Shown here: in pieces, positions 13,182 through 20,227 of the stretch
How positions within the stretch are numbered: position 1 is the stretch's first letter
Layout: each line of letters begins with the position of its first letter
From: Polytrichum commune
Lineage: Eukaryota > Streptophyta > Polytrichopsida > Polytrichales > Polytrichaceae
Assembly (NCBI GenBank): GCA_950295325.1
Contig: CATNTY010000021.1
Location: forward strand, 1 to 20,227
Reading direction: 5' to 3'
Length of the DNA: 20,227 bases
The notes under the pieces: model-generated
The model's input: only the letters and a program-made list of their open reading frames with translations
Databases searched by the model: none
Told to the model about the DNA's origin: nothing
Made by a program: the position numbers and the translations under genes

Positions 13182-14203
13182 GGTTTTTGATTTTCGGGTT
13201 TGAGATCGACCAACGACTGGCCACGTTTGGCGTGGTCGAGATCGATGGTTTGGGTGACGTAGAGGTAAAATTGTTTTCCGGCCGGAACGCGGACGTAGAA
13301 CCCATCGCGTTTGATCGAATCGAGAATTTGCTGCGCGTATTGATTGAGCACGGCACTGCTGCCCGCGAGAGCGGCATTTTTTGGCGTGGAGAGCGGCGTT
13401 TCAGCGGTCTGACCAGTCAAGGCGTTGGAAGACGTGGTGGTGTCTTCAAGACCGGTCGTGGCCGCGCTCAAAAAGGTGGCGGCAAAGAGTTTGATCTCAG
13501 CCCACTTGTCCGTTTTGAGAATGTCGCCTTTGAGGCCAGCGGAACCGTCGGTCAACTGCCATGAGCCAGTCGTCTCGTTGCGCTCCATGTCGAGCGCGAC
13601 GCCATGCAAGGGCAGTTCGGCCCCGTTCATCCGGTCGGTCGTGCGCCAGACCAGAATCCAGTTGTTGTCGCTGGCAATGCGTTCGCGGGACGGATCAACC
13701 TGGGCCTTACCGTGGACTTCCGCGCCTGCGGGAATGATGAGCCTACCGTCATGCCAAACATCTTCGGTGACAAAGCCGATGATCGGCGTTTCGATCTTGG
13801 CCGAATCAATGGTGATGACCGTTTCGCACGGGATCATTCTCCCATAAGGCGCGTAGGTATCAGATACGTCCGCGCCATCACTTGCCCCGTGATAAAGCGA
13901 GATGGGCAGCGATGCTGGACTGGCCGCAATCGTGTTCGTCGTGGAATCATCCTCGACGGGCGGAGCAAGACGCTTGTTCGCAAAATCGGCGTCCGGCTTG
14001 TAATAAAACCAAGTGGACGGTTTCTGCGATTGGCTCGCCGACTTGTCCAAAACGGGTGCTTCGATCAGTGCGGTCCTCGTCGAGCTATTGCGGAAATAGA
14101 GGATGCCGGTCAGAAGGCTTGCTCCGATGACAAAGAGGATTCCGAAAATGACGATCTGCCCGGTCTTCGACTTGGTGGAATTGATGAGTTCGCGCGCATT
14201 CAT
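13178..14203 (-). CDS. trbI: TrbI/VirB10-like channel protein
   Basis: TrbI/VirB10 spans the periplasm, links inner and outer membrane and gates the conjugation channel. Start at ATG 14203 (MNARELINST), with AGGAGA 8 bases upstream; the longer frame from 14287 is unlikely. Residues 17-37 are a single transmembrane helix. The C-terminal beta-rich domain carries the VirB10 signature: GRMIPCETVITIDSAKIETPIIGFVTEDVW (about 121-150), then GRLIIPAGAEVHGKA (153-167) and a final DGFYVRVPAGKQFYLYVTQTIDL. At 341 residues it is near the lower limit of the family. The proline-rich linker common in VirB10 is short here (about 70-100). The ATG overlaps the TrbG-type stop (ATGA) and its stop overlaps the lipoprotein start, so all three are tightly coupled. 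Confidence 0.85.
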   Translation of the reverse strand: MNARELINSTKSKTGQIVIFGILFVIGASLLTGILYFRNSSTRTALIEAPVLDKSASQSQKPSTWFYYKPDADFANKRLAPPVEDDSTTNTIAASPASLPISLYHGASDGADVSDTYAPYGRMIPCETVITIDSAKIETPIIGFVTEDVWHDGRLIIPAGAEVHGKAQVDPSRERIASDNNWILVWRTTDRMNGAELPLHGVALDMERNETTGSWQLTDGSAGLKGDILKTDKWAEIKLFAATFLSAATTGLEDTTTSSNALTGQTAETPLSTPKNAALAGSSAVLNQYAQQILDSIKRDGFYVRVPAGKQFYLYVTQTIDLDHAKRGQSLVDLKPENQKP

Positions 14204-15792
14204 GAATTGTTCTCCTGGCGAAAAACGAGGACGCTGAAGACGTTCTGCACGGCAAGGTGGTTGCGGCCCCCGTGCGGCGTACCGCAAATAACGAAATAGC
14301 CGGTGCTGTGGCCGGGATTAACCGTCGTGGTCTTGGGGTCTTTATCGCCTGCTGGAATGATTCCCGAGGCATCGGAAAGGGCACTCCAATAGACGGCGGG
14401 ACCGACGCGAACCGCGAGAGATTGCGGGACATAATAGATGGGCTGATTCGTCTCGTTGACGAACTCAACCTGAAAAATCAACGCGTCCTCGGCATCGAAC
14501 CGAAATACCTTGGCTAGGATCACGTCGAAGCCGCGATACAGGGTGCGGGTGAAAGGCTCCGCCTTATCGATTTGGGACACCATCTCGGGGTACTGCTCAG
14601 CGAGGAAAGGGTAGGCTTTCGCCTTGTCGAGAAGTCCAAGCAACCGACTTGGGCCGACATTAGGTATGCCTGCCGACTGCGCGGGGGGCTCATCGGCGGG
14701 ATAAAATGTCATCGATTGGAACGGGCGGTTGCCCGTTTCCAATTCAAGGACGTAAACCTTGCGATTGATAATGACATTCAACGAGGCGGTTGCCCGATCG
14801 ACCCTGGCCCGCAAGGAAAAGAATCGGTCTCCAGCGTGATAACTGAGCATCACATCGGCCTTAATCTTCGGATCAACCGTTACTCCGCTGCCTTCCAGAG
14901 CTGTGATCGGCTGGGGAAAAACCAGCGTGGTCACCTTGTCCGTGCCGACTTTCAGGTGATAAATCGTGTTCTCATCGAGCGGAAACGATTTCACGGCCTG
15001 CGCGTGGGCGGTGGAGAAAGCCAGCGTCAAAGCGACGAGGCCCAATAGGGCCTTCTGCCCGATGCCCCGTCGCCGGATTAGCCAGCCAAGCATCAACATC
15101 CCGGACAACAGCAGCGCGCCAGTGGCAGGTTCAGGCACGACGGCAATGGACGTGGCATCGAGCCGGACGTTATCGAACGAGGGCTGATACGCGGTGCCTT
15201 CCTCCGGCAGTGACACGAGTTGGATCTTCAGCGCTTCCCCGATGATGGAACCGGAGACCGGGGTCGTGAACGTGAGCGTGAAATCCGCGAATGTGCCGTT
15301 GGCAACCGAACCGTTATTCACGGTGTCAGTGGCAAAGGCCACTCCATTCCCCAACAGACTAAACGATAGATTGCCGGGTGCACCGTACAGGCTTGAATCG
15401 CTCGTCTTCCGGTTCCCGATGGCGAGGGTCAGCGTGTATTTCGTCAGCGGCGCAATCGTTCCTAGGGACGAGGCTGAGGTGATCGTGTCCGAGACATCGG
15501 GCCAATCGTTATTGATGAACGCATAGTCATTCCCGACGGCGGTGCCCGTCGTGTTAAAGTTGGACGAAATGGCACTCGTGCCATAAGCGCTTCCACCTTT
15601 GACATTGAACACCCAGCCTGTGACGACGTTCGGATTGGTCGAAGTTTGTGTCGGCGAGCTGGGCGACTCGAAAGAAGCATTGGGTACGGTGATGGGAGTC
15701 GCGCCAGCAATGGAAGCAGTGAGGACGAGAGCAACCGCCGCAGCCGTGAGCTTGGCGAAGAGTTTTCTGTCTAAAATAGATGTGAGGTTCAT
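14200..15792 (-). CDS. trbG: Fusion: PEP-CTERM surface protein joined to TrbG/VirB9-like domain
   Basis: One uninterrupted 530-residue frame with two parts. Part 1: a signal peptide (1-31, ending SIAGA), a beta-rich domain (32-215) beginning with PNASFE and ending in QPSFDNVRLD, as in PEP-CTERM extracellular proteins, then the sorting signal VPEPATGALLLSG (219-231), a hydrophobic run and RRR (240-242). In all known PEP-CTERM proteins this signal is the C-terminus. Part 2: GQKALLGLVALTLAFSTAHA (about 245-264), a second signal peptide, and then a domain fitting the VirB9/TrbG position (YHLKVGTDKVTTLVFPQPI, 278-296; LIFQVEFVNETNQPIYYVP further on). TrbG coats the outer-membrane end of the conjugation channel. 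Internal ATGs at Met232 and Met234 could restart translation, but no ribosome site precedes them. The VirB9 assignment rests partly on gene order; a Bacteroidetes TraN-like domain is an alternative. Confidence 0.8.
   Translation of the reverse strand: MNLTSILDRKLFAKLTAAAVALVLTASIAGATPITVPNASFESPSSPTQTSTNPNVVTGWVFNVKGGSAYGTSAISSNFNTTGTAVGNDYAFINNDWPDVSDTITSASSLGTIAPLTKYTLTLAIGNRKTSDSSLYGAPGNLSFSLLGNGVAFATDTVNNGSVANGTFADFTLTFTTPVSGSIIGEALKIQLVSLPEEGTAYQPSFDNVRLDATSIAVVPEPATGALLLSGMLMLGWLIRRRGIGQKALLGLVALTLAFSTAHAQAVKSFPLDENTIYHLKVGTDKVTTLVFPQPITALEGSGVTVDPKIKADVMLSYHAGDRFFSLRARVDRATASLNVIINRKVYVLELETGNRPFQSMTFYPADEPPAQSAGIPNVGPSRLLGLLDKAKAYPFLAEQYPEMVSQIDKAEPFTRTLYRGFDVILAKVFRFDAEDALIFQVEFVNETNQPIYYVPQSLAVRVGPAVYWSALSDASGIIPAGDKDPKTTTVNPGHSTGYFVICGTPHGGRNHLAVQNVFSVLVFRQENNS
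15064..15138 (-). other. Internal PEP-CTERM sorting signal
   Basis: This stretch encodes residues 219-243: VPEP, a hydrophobic helix and an arginine cluster. Exosortases normally cut just after the PEP motif and transfer the protein to a surface anchor. Here it lies mid-protein, directly before a second signal peptide (15001-15063). Confidence 0.85.
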
Positions 15793-15812
15793 AAGGTTCT
15801 AAAGTTGGTGGG

Positions 15813-16460
15813 TTACTGGATTTGGAATTTCCAAACTGCGAGGGGAAATCGACCGTTGGTGGTCAGGTTGGGATTGCGAAGGAGGGTGAACTGCGCCTGA
15901 AACTTTTGGGCTTCTGTAAACGGCTCGCCGTTGAAGAGGCCGAGCCGGATCAATTGCCCGGTGGCTTCGACCAAAACCTGGTCGTTCCGCGTTTGCAGAA
16001 CATCAAGCCGGAAGACCTCCACCTTCTGGTGAATTTGCTTGGCCTTTAATTCTTCGGCCTGCTGGCTCTGCATCGCCTTGGCCTGATTTAGGGCTTGAGG
16101 CAGATACATCTTCGCGAGCAAGTCGGGATAATCGAATCCGTTTGGGTTCTTTTCCAGCAAAGCGAGGCAGGCGAGCAAGGTTTGAGAGGTTTGCAATTTC
16201 GTCGCGTTCTCAAAATTGAGGAGCGGCGAAATGTGATAGGTCCCGGCCTCGTCCAAAATCACCACGCGCTCGTTGGTGCGGAATGCGGAGACGATGAAGA
16301 ACGGCTGAATGAAGGCGGCAGCCACGGCCAGTGCCGCGATGAGGAACCACACCCGCGCCGCCCAACCGTGTTCGGCGAAAAGGCGAAGGACGGTAGGAGC
16401 AGCCTGGGGCTTTTTTATTTCAGAAGGCAGAGGGACAGTTGTTTCGTTAAGGGCATTCAT
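15813..16460 (-). CDS. trbF: TrbF/VirB8-like protein
   Basis: A bitopic protein: a cytoplasmic N-terminus (about 35 residues), one transmembrane helix (ARVWFLIAALAVAAAFIQPFFIV, about 35-57) and a periplasmic domain of about 155 residues. This layout and the place between the VirB6-like and VirB9-like genes fit TrbF/VirB8, a periplasmic scaffold of the mating channel. Conserved-looking segments: VSAFRTNERVVILDEAGTYHISPLLNFENATKL (57-89) and RLDVLQTRNDQVLVEATGQLIRLG near the end. The segment with AKAMQSQQAEELKAKQIHQK is a helical insertion. The length (215) is typical. The start overlaps the trbL stop (ATGA) and the next gene follows 20 bases downstream. No VirB8-specific catalytic residue exists to check, so family assignment is from topology and order. 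Confidence 0.75.
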   Translation of the reverse strand: MNALNETTVPLPSEIKKPQAAPTVLRLFAEHGWAARVWFLIAALAVAAAFIQPFFIVSAFRTNERVVILDEAGTYHISPLLNFENATKLQTSQTLLACLALLEKNPNGFDYPDLLAKMYLPQALNQAKAMQSQQAEELKAKQIHQKVEVFRLDVLQTRNDQVLVEATGQLIRLGLFNGEPFTEAQKFQAQFTLLRNPNLTTNGRFPLAVWKFQIQ

Positions 16461-17698
16461 ACAAAGATTGGATTAGGGGTTAAGGAAGGGACAAAGGTTG
16501 AGGCAGGTGGAACTCGCGAAACGGCAGGCTGGTGCGTAACGACAGCACCATTGGAGAACGCCTGGGTAAACGGCGTCCCGCTCTTGTCGGCTAAACTCTG
16601 CGCTTGGGTTGGCGTGATCGAATCGGCCACTTTCCCGACTGCCAATGAACCTCGCGGCGTTTGCATTAGGCCATGGGAACCAGACGGCAGCGGCGACACG
16701 GGCGACGAACCCGAAGATTCACCTAACGGACCTCGTGGCGACCAAGGCAATGATGGACTTGATGGGGAAACCGGCGGCGGGCTTGGCGGCGCGGATGACC
16801 CGGATAGACCGGGTGACCCGGAACCTCCGGGGGCTGGCGCTGCGTCCGACGCAGGAGACGTTTTGGGCAGAAGGCGGGCCGCGCCCGCAAATCCCAGTCC
16901 CATCTGAATGGCGGCTCCCACTGCCGATGACATGGGCGTCCCTGAGCAGAAAAGCATCTGCATGACAATGGGTGTCACGAGACTTCCTAGAATCAACCAG
17001 ATGGCAACGATGCCGCCGATGACAAGTTTGACGGGGGTAAAGCCGGTGGCGAGCCCTGCGGCCAGCGCTCCAGCGCTCACACTTGAACCGACGCTGGTCA
17101 GTAAGGAATAACCGACGAGATCGACCACCGCGAAGCCGATGGGCCATGCAAAGATCGCAAGCGTTTGCTGGAGGTACCGAATGGCGAGCCCTTTGGTGCT
17201 TTCGAAGGCGAAGAGCGAAATTGCAATGGGCAGGAACAAATAGCAGAGGCATTCCATGACGTACTGCACGATCATCATGGGGAGTTGGATGATTCCCCCG
17301 AGCCAGACGATGAGCCACCCAAGGGCATACTGGACCGCCTTCATCAACGAATTGCCGACATCGAGCCAGTCGATGCCGTTGTCAGGCGGCTGAATAAGCT
17401 GCATCAACGCCGCGCCGGTTCCATCGACGCTGCCGGTAAATTCCTTCCGAACGGAAACAGCGATATTCCAAAACTCATCGCGGATGAGGTTGAACCACAT
17501 CGGCAACGTCGCGATGATCCCGCAAAGGATGATGTTGGTGACAATCGGCCGGACCAATTGACCGATGCTCAGACTGCCCCGGCCCGTCCTCACGACGATG
17601 GCCGCCGTGAGGACGAAATAGCAGACGAACCGCAATTGCAGGTTCAGGTCTTCGACCATGGGACGAAGATTCGGAACGAGATCACTGATGGTTGGCAT
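16457..17698 (-). CDS. trbL: TrbL/VirB6-like polytopic membrane protein with Pro/Ser/Gly tail
   Basis: About seven hydrophobic segments lie in the first 270 residues (for example FVCYFVLTAAIVV, PIVTNIILCGIIATLPMWF, YALGWLIVWLGGIIQLPMMIV, VKLVIGGIVAIWLILGSLV), matching the polytopic core of VirB6/TrbL, which forms the inner-membrane part of the DNA path. Residues 275-345 are a low-complexity tail of Pro, Ser and Gly, followed by a less biased end (LMQTPRGSLAVGKVADSITP), a soluble extension as in long VirB6 proteins. Length 413. It follows TrbJ after 12 bases, with TAACCCACCA in place of a ribosome site. Its stop overlaps the next start. The antisense strand shows a long frame through the tail that is a codon-bias artefact. 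Confidence 0.8.
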   Translation of the reverse strand: MPTISDLVPNLRPMVEDLNLQLRFVCYFVLTAAIVVRTGRGSLSIGQLVRPIVTNIILCGIIATLPMWFNLIRDEFWNIAVSVRKEFTGSVDGTGAALMQLIQPPDNGIDWLDVGNSLMKAVQYALGWLIVWLGGIIQLPMMIVQYVMECLCYLFLPIAISLFAFESTKGLAIRYLQQTLAIFAWPIGFAVVDLVGYSLLTSVGSSVSAGALAAGLATGFTPVKLVIGGIVAIWLILGSLVTPIVMQMLFCSGTPMSSAVGAAIQMGLGFAGAARLLPKTSPASDAAPAPGGSGSPGLSGSSAPPSPPPVSPSSPSLPWSPRGPLGESSGSSPVSPLPSGSHGLMQTPRGSLAVGKVADSITPTQAQSLADKSGTPFTQAFSNGAVVTHQPAVSRVPPASTFVPSLTPNPIFV

Positions 17699-17710
17699 GG
17701 GCGTGGTGGG

Positions 17711-18505
17711 TTATTTGAAATCGGTACGGTCGCTGGTGATCTGGCCTTCCCACTGCATGAAGTTCTGGAGGGAGACATTCAATTCGTGGTCGGCGGCCTG
17801 ATTGGCGGCTTGGGCCTTCATCTGCTGATCGTTCTGATTCGAAATGTTTTGGGTGACGATTTGATCGGTGGCCGTTTGCTGCTGCTGGCCAAGCGACGCA
17901 ATCTGACCGTCGATGGCACTGGCCTGGGCGGTCAGCTTTTGCACCGTACTCTGGTCGGGTGCTGATTTGATTTGAGCGAGCGTGGCGGCTTTCTGCTGCT
18001 GCAAGCCAGTTATGCGCGAGATGGTGTCCTTGATGACACTCGCCACATTGCCGTCCTGGCTTTGGATCGCAGCGAAGGCCTTGAACTGCGAGGGGTCGAA
18101 GTTCATGGTCAACCCGCTCGGCGTTTTGAAGTCGATGGGCGTGAACAACTGCGAGCCGCTATTGAGCAGAGCCTGCGCGCCGTCCACCGTCTGGCTGATG
18201 GTGGAGGTAAGTTGCCCGACCGATTGGCTCAGTTGGTTGGAGCCCAGCAATTGCAGCTCGACTGCTCCTGCTGCCGAGGCGGGATCGCCGATATAACCTT
18301 TCACTTGTTGAGCGAGCTGCACGTATTGCTGCATTTGCTGCAACTGCGAGTCGAGGTAGGCAATGGATTGCGTCCATTTGGCGATGTCCTCAATGTGGTT
18401 TTCGACTGCGATCGGGTCAGCCACGACGACGACGGGATATTGCGCTTTGGCGAGAGGCGCAAAGCTCACGAGAAGCATGAGCAAAAGAAAGAGTTTGGTT
18501 TTCAT
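17711..18505 (-). CDS. trbJ: TrbJ/VirB5-like periplasmic protein
   Basis: A cleavable signal peptide (MKTKLFLLLMLLVSFAPLAKA, cut before Gln22) is followed by a mostly helical, glutamine-rich domain. VVVADPIAVENHIEDIAKWTQSIAYLDSQLQQMQQYVQLAQQVKGYIG (about 26-73) strongly matches the TrbJ/VirB5 opening (D..n..q...q....l.q....y). These proteins sit at the tip or base of the conjugative pilus and help contact recipients. A long coiled coil occupies about 150-225 (LQQQKAATLAQIKSAPDQSTVQKLTAQASAIDGQIASLGQQQQ). Length 264. It follows the small lipoprotein after 20 bases and precedes TrbL, the standard Trb order. No cysteine is present. Confidence 0.8.
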   Translation of the reverse strand: MKTKLFLLLMLLVSFAPLAKAQYPVVVVADPIAVENHIEDIAKWTQSIAYLDSQLQQMQQYVQLAQQVKGYIGDPASAAGAVELQLLGSNQLSQSVGQLTSTISQTVDGAQALLNSGSQLFTPIDFKTPSGLTMNFDPSQFKAFAAIQSQDGNVASVIKDTISRITGLQQQKAATLAQIKSAPDQSTVQKLTAQASAIDGQIASLGQQQQTATDQIVTQNISNQNDQQMKAQAANQAADHELNVSLQNFMQWEGQITSDRTDFK

Positions 18506-18525
18506 AGTGGTAGGGAGTGGAGGGT

Positions 18526-18825
18526 TTACTGATCGACCCGAATGAGTTCGGTATGGGGGACGGTGGCGACACCGTTATTGGTTTGGCCAGGGATGGTGAT
18601 GGGCAGTTCCGTCACCCTCGGCTGGTGAGTTTTCACCGAGGAGGCAACGGCCTCCTTCTGAAGGTTTTGTACCATCCAATATTGCTGTTTGACGGCATCG
18701 CTGCGTCCGAGGTTGTACGCGGTTTTGTGATCGCCGGTCCCTTCCGGTCCGGGTGGATTGGAGGTCGAGGCGCAATGGGCCAACACCAACGGTGATAGGA
18801 GGAGAAGATAAAATCGGAGTTTCAT
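18526..18825 (-). CDS. Small lipoprotein in TrbK/VirB7 position, 99 residues
   Basis: The N-terminus is a lipoprotein-like signal: basic start, hydrophobic run, then VLAHC with Cys18. Histidine just before the cysteine is unusual for a lipobox, so modification is likely but not certain. The rest is a short polar domain (YNLGRSDAVKQQYWMVQNLQKEAVA, VTELPITIPGQTNNGVATVPHTELIRVDQ). It lies between the VirB4-like ATPase and TrbJ, where Trb operons carry TrbK or a VirB7-like lipoprotein that stabilises the outer part of the channel or blocks entry. No direct similarity was recognised. It follows trbE after 18 bases with an unusual TAACCC leader and no ribosome site. Confidence 0.7.
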   Translation of the reverse strand: MKLRFYLLLLSPLVLAHCASTSNPPGPEGTGDHKTAYNLGRSDAVKQQYWMVQNLQKEAVASSVKTHQPRVTELPITIPGQTNNGVATVPHTELIRVDQ

Positions 18826-18843
18826 AAAGTTGTGGGTTAAGGG

Positions 18844-20227
18844 TTAAGGGTTGGAGGGAGGGGTAGGGCTCGTGATGTGGCGCAGCGTTCCGCAAAGCGG
18901 CGGCTGCACGGTCGGCGAGTAGTAACAGAGGGAGGAAAACTTCTGCGTGGTGGCCTGCTGCTCGGGCAACGGATAGTGCTGAACGGCGTCCACCATCACC
19001 TCGGGCAACTGGATGTCCTTGGAGATGTCCTCCAAGTCGGAGCGGTCAAACTGCCGCATGAGGAAGAACTGTTTCGAGTTCCCCATAATGACGGGGCGGA
19101 TGCGGGTCGCCTTGAATTTGCTGTATTGCTGAACAATGGAAATGATCCAGCAATTGAATTTCCGAAGCTGGGCATAGCCTTCACCCATGATCTTTTCGCC
19201 ACCGGGAACGTCGAGGAACCGGGCGACTTCCTCGAAGATGATCCGCTTCCAGAGATGGCGAGGCAGCGTGATGATGTGCTGACGGGTAAAGCCAGAGATG
19301 AGCAACCCTGCAGCCGTCTTCAACTCGACGGCCTGCTCGGGGATATAACCCAGCTCAAAGTGGGCGATTTTTCCCGTCAGGGAAATGTTCGTCGTGCCGT
19401 CGAAGAGTTTTCCGTACTGGCCGGAAGCCGTCCATGCCGTGAGCAAAGTCGCAATCTGGTCAATGTCGTCTTTCCGGTGTTCGGGTAGTCGGGAAAAAAA
19501 CATCAGATCAAGCAGGGCGGCATGAGTCGGGTACTCCTCTGGAGTAAAGGCGCTGTAAGCCGTCTGCATCAAGAACCGCTCGGTTTGCGGCTCTTTTAGG
19601 AATTGAGTGATTTCGCCTTCGGAAATAGAGCCGTGAAAGTCGAGCGCCTCGGCGTCGGTCGCTTCCATGCGGTCACGGATTTCCGCGAAAGCTTCAAGGA
19701 ACGTCGAACCAAGTCCCATCTTTTCGCGCCGCCACTTGTGAACGGCGCAAGCGAGTCGTTGTAAGCCGGGAATCCTCGCCTGATGCTTTCCCGCCCATTC
19801 CGCGAAGGTGTCGGAGTAAAGTTGATGGATGTACTGTCCGATTTGCGCTTGTCGAAGCTGCTGCTTCTCGGGGTCAGGCGACTCGCCAATCATCTTCGAT
19901 ACGAGAGCAACCGCGCTGGCGATTTGAAGCTGATTAAGCGGCAATCCCTGCGTGTCGAGATAGTTAAGGGTCAATTCCCCATCGGGATGAATCAGGATCG
20001 GCCGGCCGCCCAGGCTCTCCGTAAATTTCTTGTAGGAAAGCCCTTCCTCAATGATGACGGTGTAGTGATAACCGGCCTGCGTTTGGGTGAGCAGGTCATC
20101 CATCGCATAGGACTTGCCTGCTCCGGTCATGCCGATGAGGACGGAATGTTGCGGCGTTCCGCCAATGAAAGTGCGAACACCGGCCAAGTTGCCGTTGGTG
20201 CCGTCGTAGATCGCCTCGGCCCTCGGC
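18844..20227 (-). CDS. trbE: TrbE/VirB4-like conjugation ATPase, C-terminal part (5' end outside window)
   Basis: TrbE/VirB4 is the hexameric ATPase that powers the mating channel and pilus assembly. The minus-strand frame is open to base 20227, so only the last 461 residues are seen; a TTG at 20187 is not the start. Walker A is GMTGAGKS (19-26 from that TTG). The Walker B region is KRIIFEEVARFL (314-325, acidic pair EE at 319-320). The motif LFDGTTNISL (261-270) and the later SIVQQYS (350-356) are also VirB4-typical. The front half that would hold the VirB8-contacting domain is beyond the window. The gene leads the right-to-left Trb operon trbE, lipoprotein, trbJ, trbL, trbF, trbG, trbI, which matches the RP4 Trb order and supports all the assignments. 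Confidence 0.9.
   Translation of the reverse strand, partial: PRAEAIYDGTNGNLAGVRTFIGGTPQHSVLIGMTGAGKSYAMDDLLTQTQAGYHYTVIIEEGLSYKKFTESLGGRPILIHPDGELTLNYLDTQGLPLNQLQIASAVALVSKMIGESPDPEKQQLRQAQIGQYIHQLYSDTFAEWAGKHQARIPGLQRLACAVHKWRREKMGLGSTFLEAFAEIRDRMEATDAEALDFHGSISEGEITQFLKEPQTERFLMQTAYSAFTPEEYPTHAALLDLMFFSRLPEHRKDDIDQIATLLTAWTASGQYGKLFDGTTNISLTGKIAHFELGYIPEQAVELKTAAGLLISGFTRQHIITLPRHLWKRIIFEEVARFLDVPGGEKIMGEGYAQLRKFNCWIISIVQQYSKFKATRIRPVIMGNSKQFFLMRQFDRSDLEDISKDIQLPEVMVDAVQHYPLPEQQATTQKFSSLCYYSPTVQPPLCGTLRHITSPTPPSNP

Larger units (their letters stand above)
3371..20227. mobile_element. Integrative conjugative-type element, left part
   Basis: Inferred from layout: a tRNA-like site next to a tyrosine integrase, followed by small accessory genes, a serine recombinase cassette with two ParB-like proteins, and a Trb/VirB mating-pair operon running off the right edge. 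To the left lie ordinary sugar-degradation genes. The right end, relaxase and coupling protein are not in the window, so self-transmissibility is not shown. The left boundary is placed at the tRNA-like sequence but could lie anywhere between 3040 and 3540. Confidence 0.65.

Noticed and set aside
13604-14299. 231-residue plus-strand frame
   Set aside because: Antisense to the TrbI/VirB10 gene.
16095-16907. Plus-strand frame with collagen-like Gly-rich pattern
   Set aside because: It is the complement of the Pro/Ser/Gly tail of the VirB6-like gene and of the trbF start region; the pattern is a shadow of that tail.
17165-17965. 266-residue plus-strand frame
   Set aside because: Antisense to trbL and trbJ, which fit gene order, signal peptide and membrane topology.
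18877-19488. 203-residue plus-strand frame
   Set aside because: Antisense to the VirB4-like ATPase with clear Walker motifs.
1-20227. CRISPR array or known defence system
   Set aside because: No regularly spaced repeats and no cas, restriction or toxin-antitoxin pair that I can support were seen.

Overview
The window looks like a Verrucomicrobiota-type bacterial chromosome carrying the left part of an integrated conjugative or mobilisable element. The taxonomic guess rests on a PEP-CTERM surface-protein signal, scarce Shine-Dalgarno sequences in the long minus-strand operon, a GH52/GH42 sugar-degrading pair, and small hypothetical proteins of a style familiar from that phylum. It is an inference; no rRNA or housekeeping marker is present.

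Layout. (1) 1-3042, plus strand: the tail of a GH52 beta-xylosidase followed 9 bases later by a GH42 beta-galactosidase, a hemicellulose-oligosaccharide operon belonging to the host chromosome. (2) 3039-3650, island edge: a 65-residue remnant ORF, a damaged-looking tRNA-Ser(TGA), three copies of TGACACCA and two small hairpins. (3) 3647-4735: a tyrosine integrase lacking the usual box I arginine. (4) 4795-5851, minus strand: three small accessory genes converging on the integrase. (5) 5979-7262: mostly non-coding and rich in inverted repeats, with one zinc-ribbon (DUF6431-like) gene. (6) 7264-10576, plus strand: a translationally coupled three-gene cassette of a large serine recombinase and two different ParB/RepB-like proteins, preceded by about 200 bases of strongly hairpinned DNA. 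(7) 10694-11236, minus strand: a small DNA-binding-like protein and a 50-residue hydrophobic peptide. (8) 11444-20227, minus strand: small accessory genes and then, in reading order from the right, a Trb/VirB mating-pair operon (trbE/virB4, lipoprotein, trbJ/virB5, trbL/virB6, trbF/virB8, trbG/virB9, trbI/virB10, lipoprotein, three hypotheticals).

How it works together. The tyrosine integrase plus tRNA-like site would put the element into the chromosome, and the Trb genes would build the transfer channel. Relaxase, coupling protein, TrbB and TrbC are not in view and would be expected further right. The serine recombinase plus ParB pair is a self-contained passenger or second mobility/maintenance module.

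The most unusual item is the trbG/virB9-position gene. It is one uninterrupted frame that begins with a complete PEP-CTERM surface protein (signal peptide, beta-rich domain, PEP-CTERM anchor), then runs into a second signal peptide and a VirB9-like domain. The recombinase/ParB/ParB cassette with its structured leader is the second item of note.
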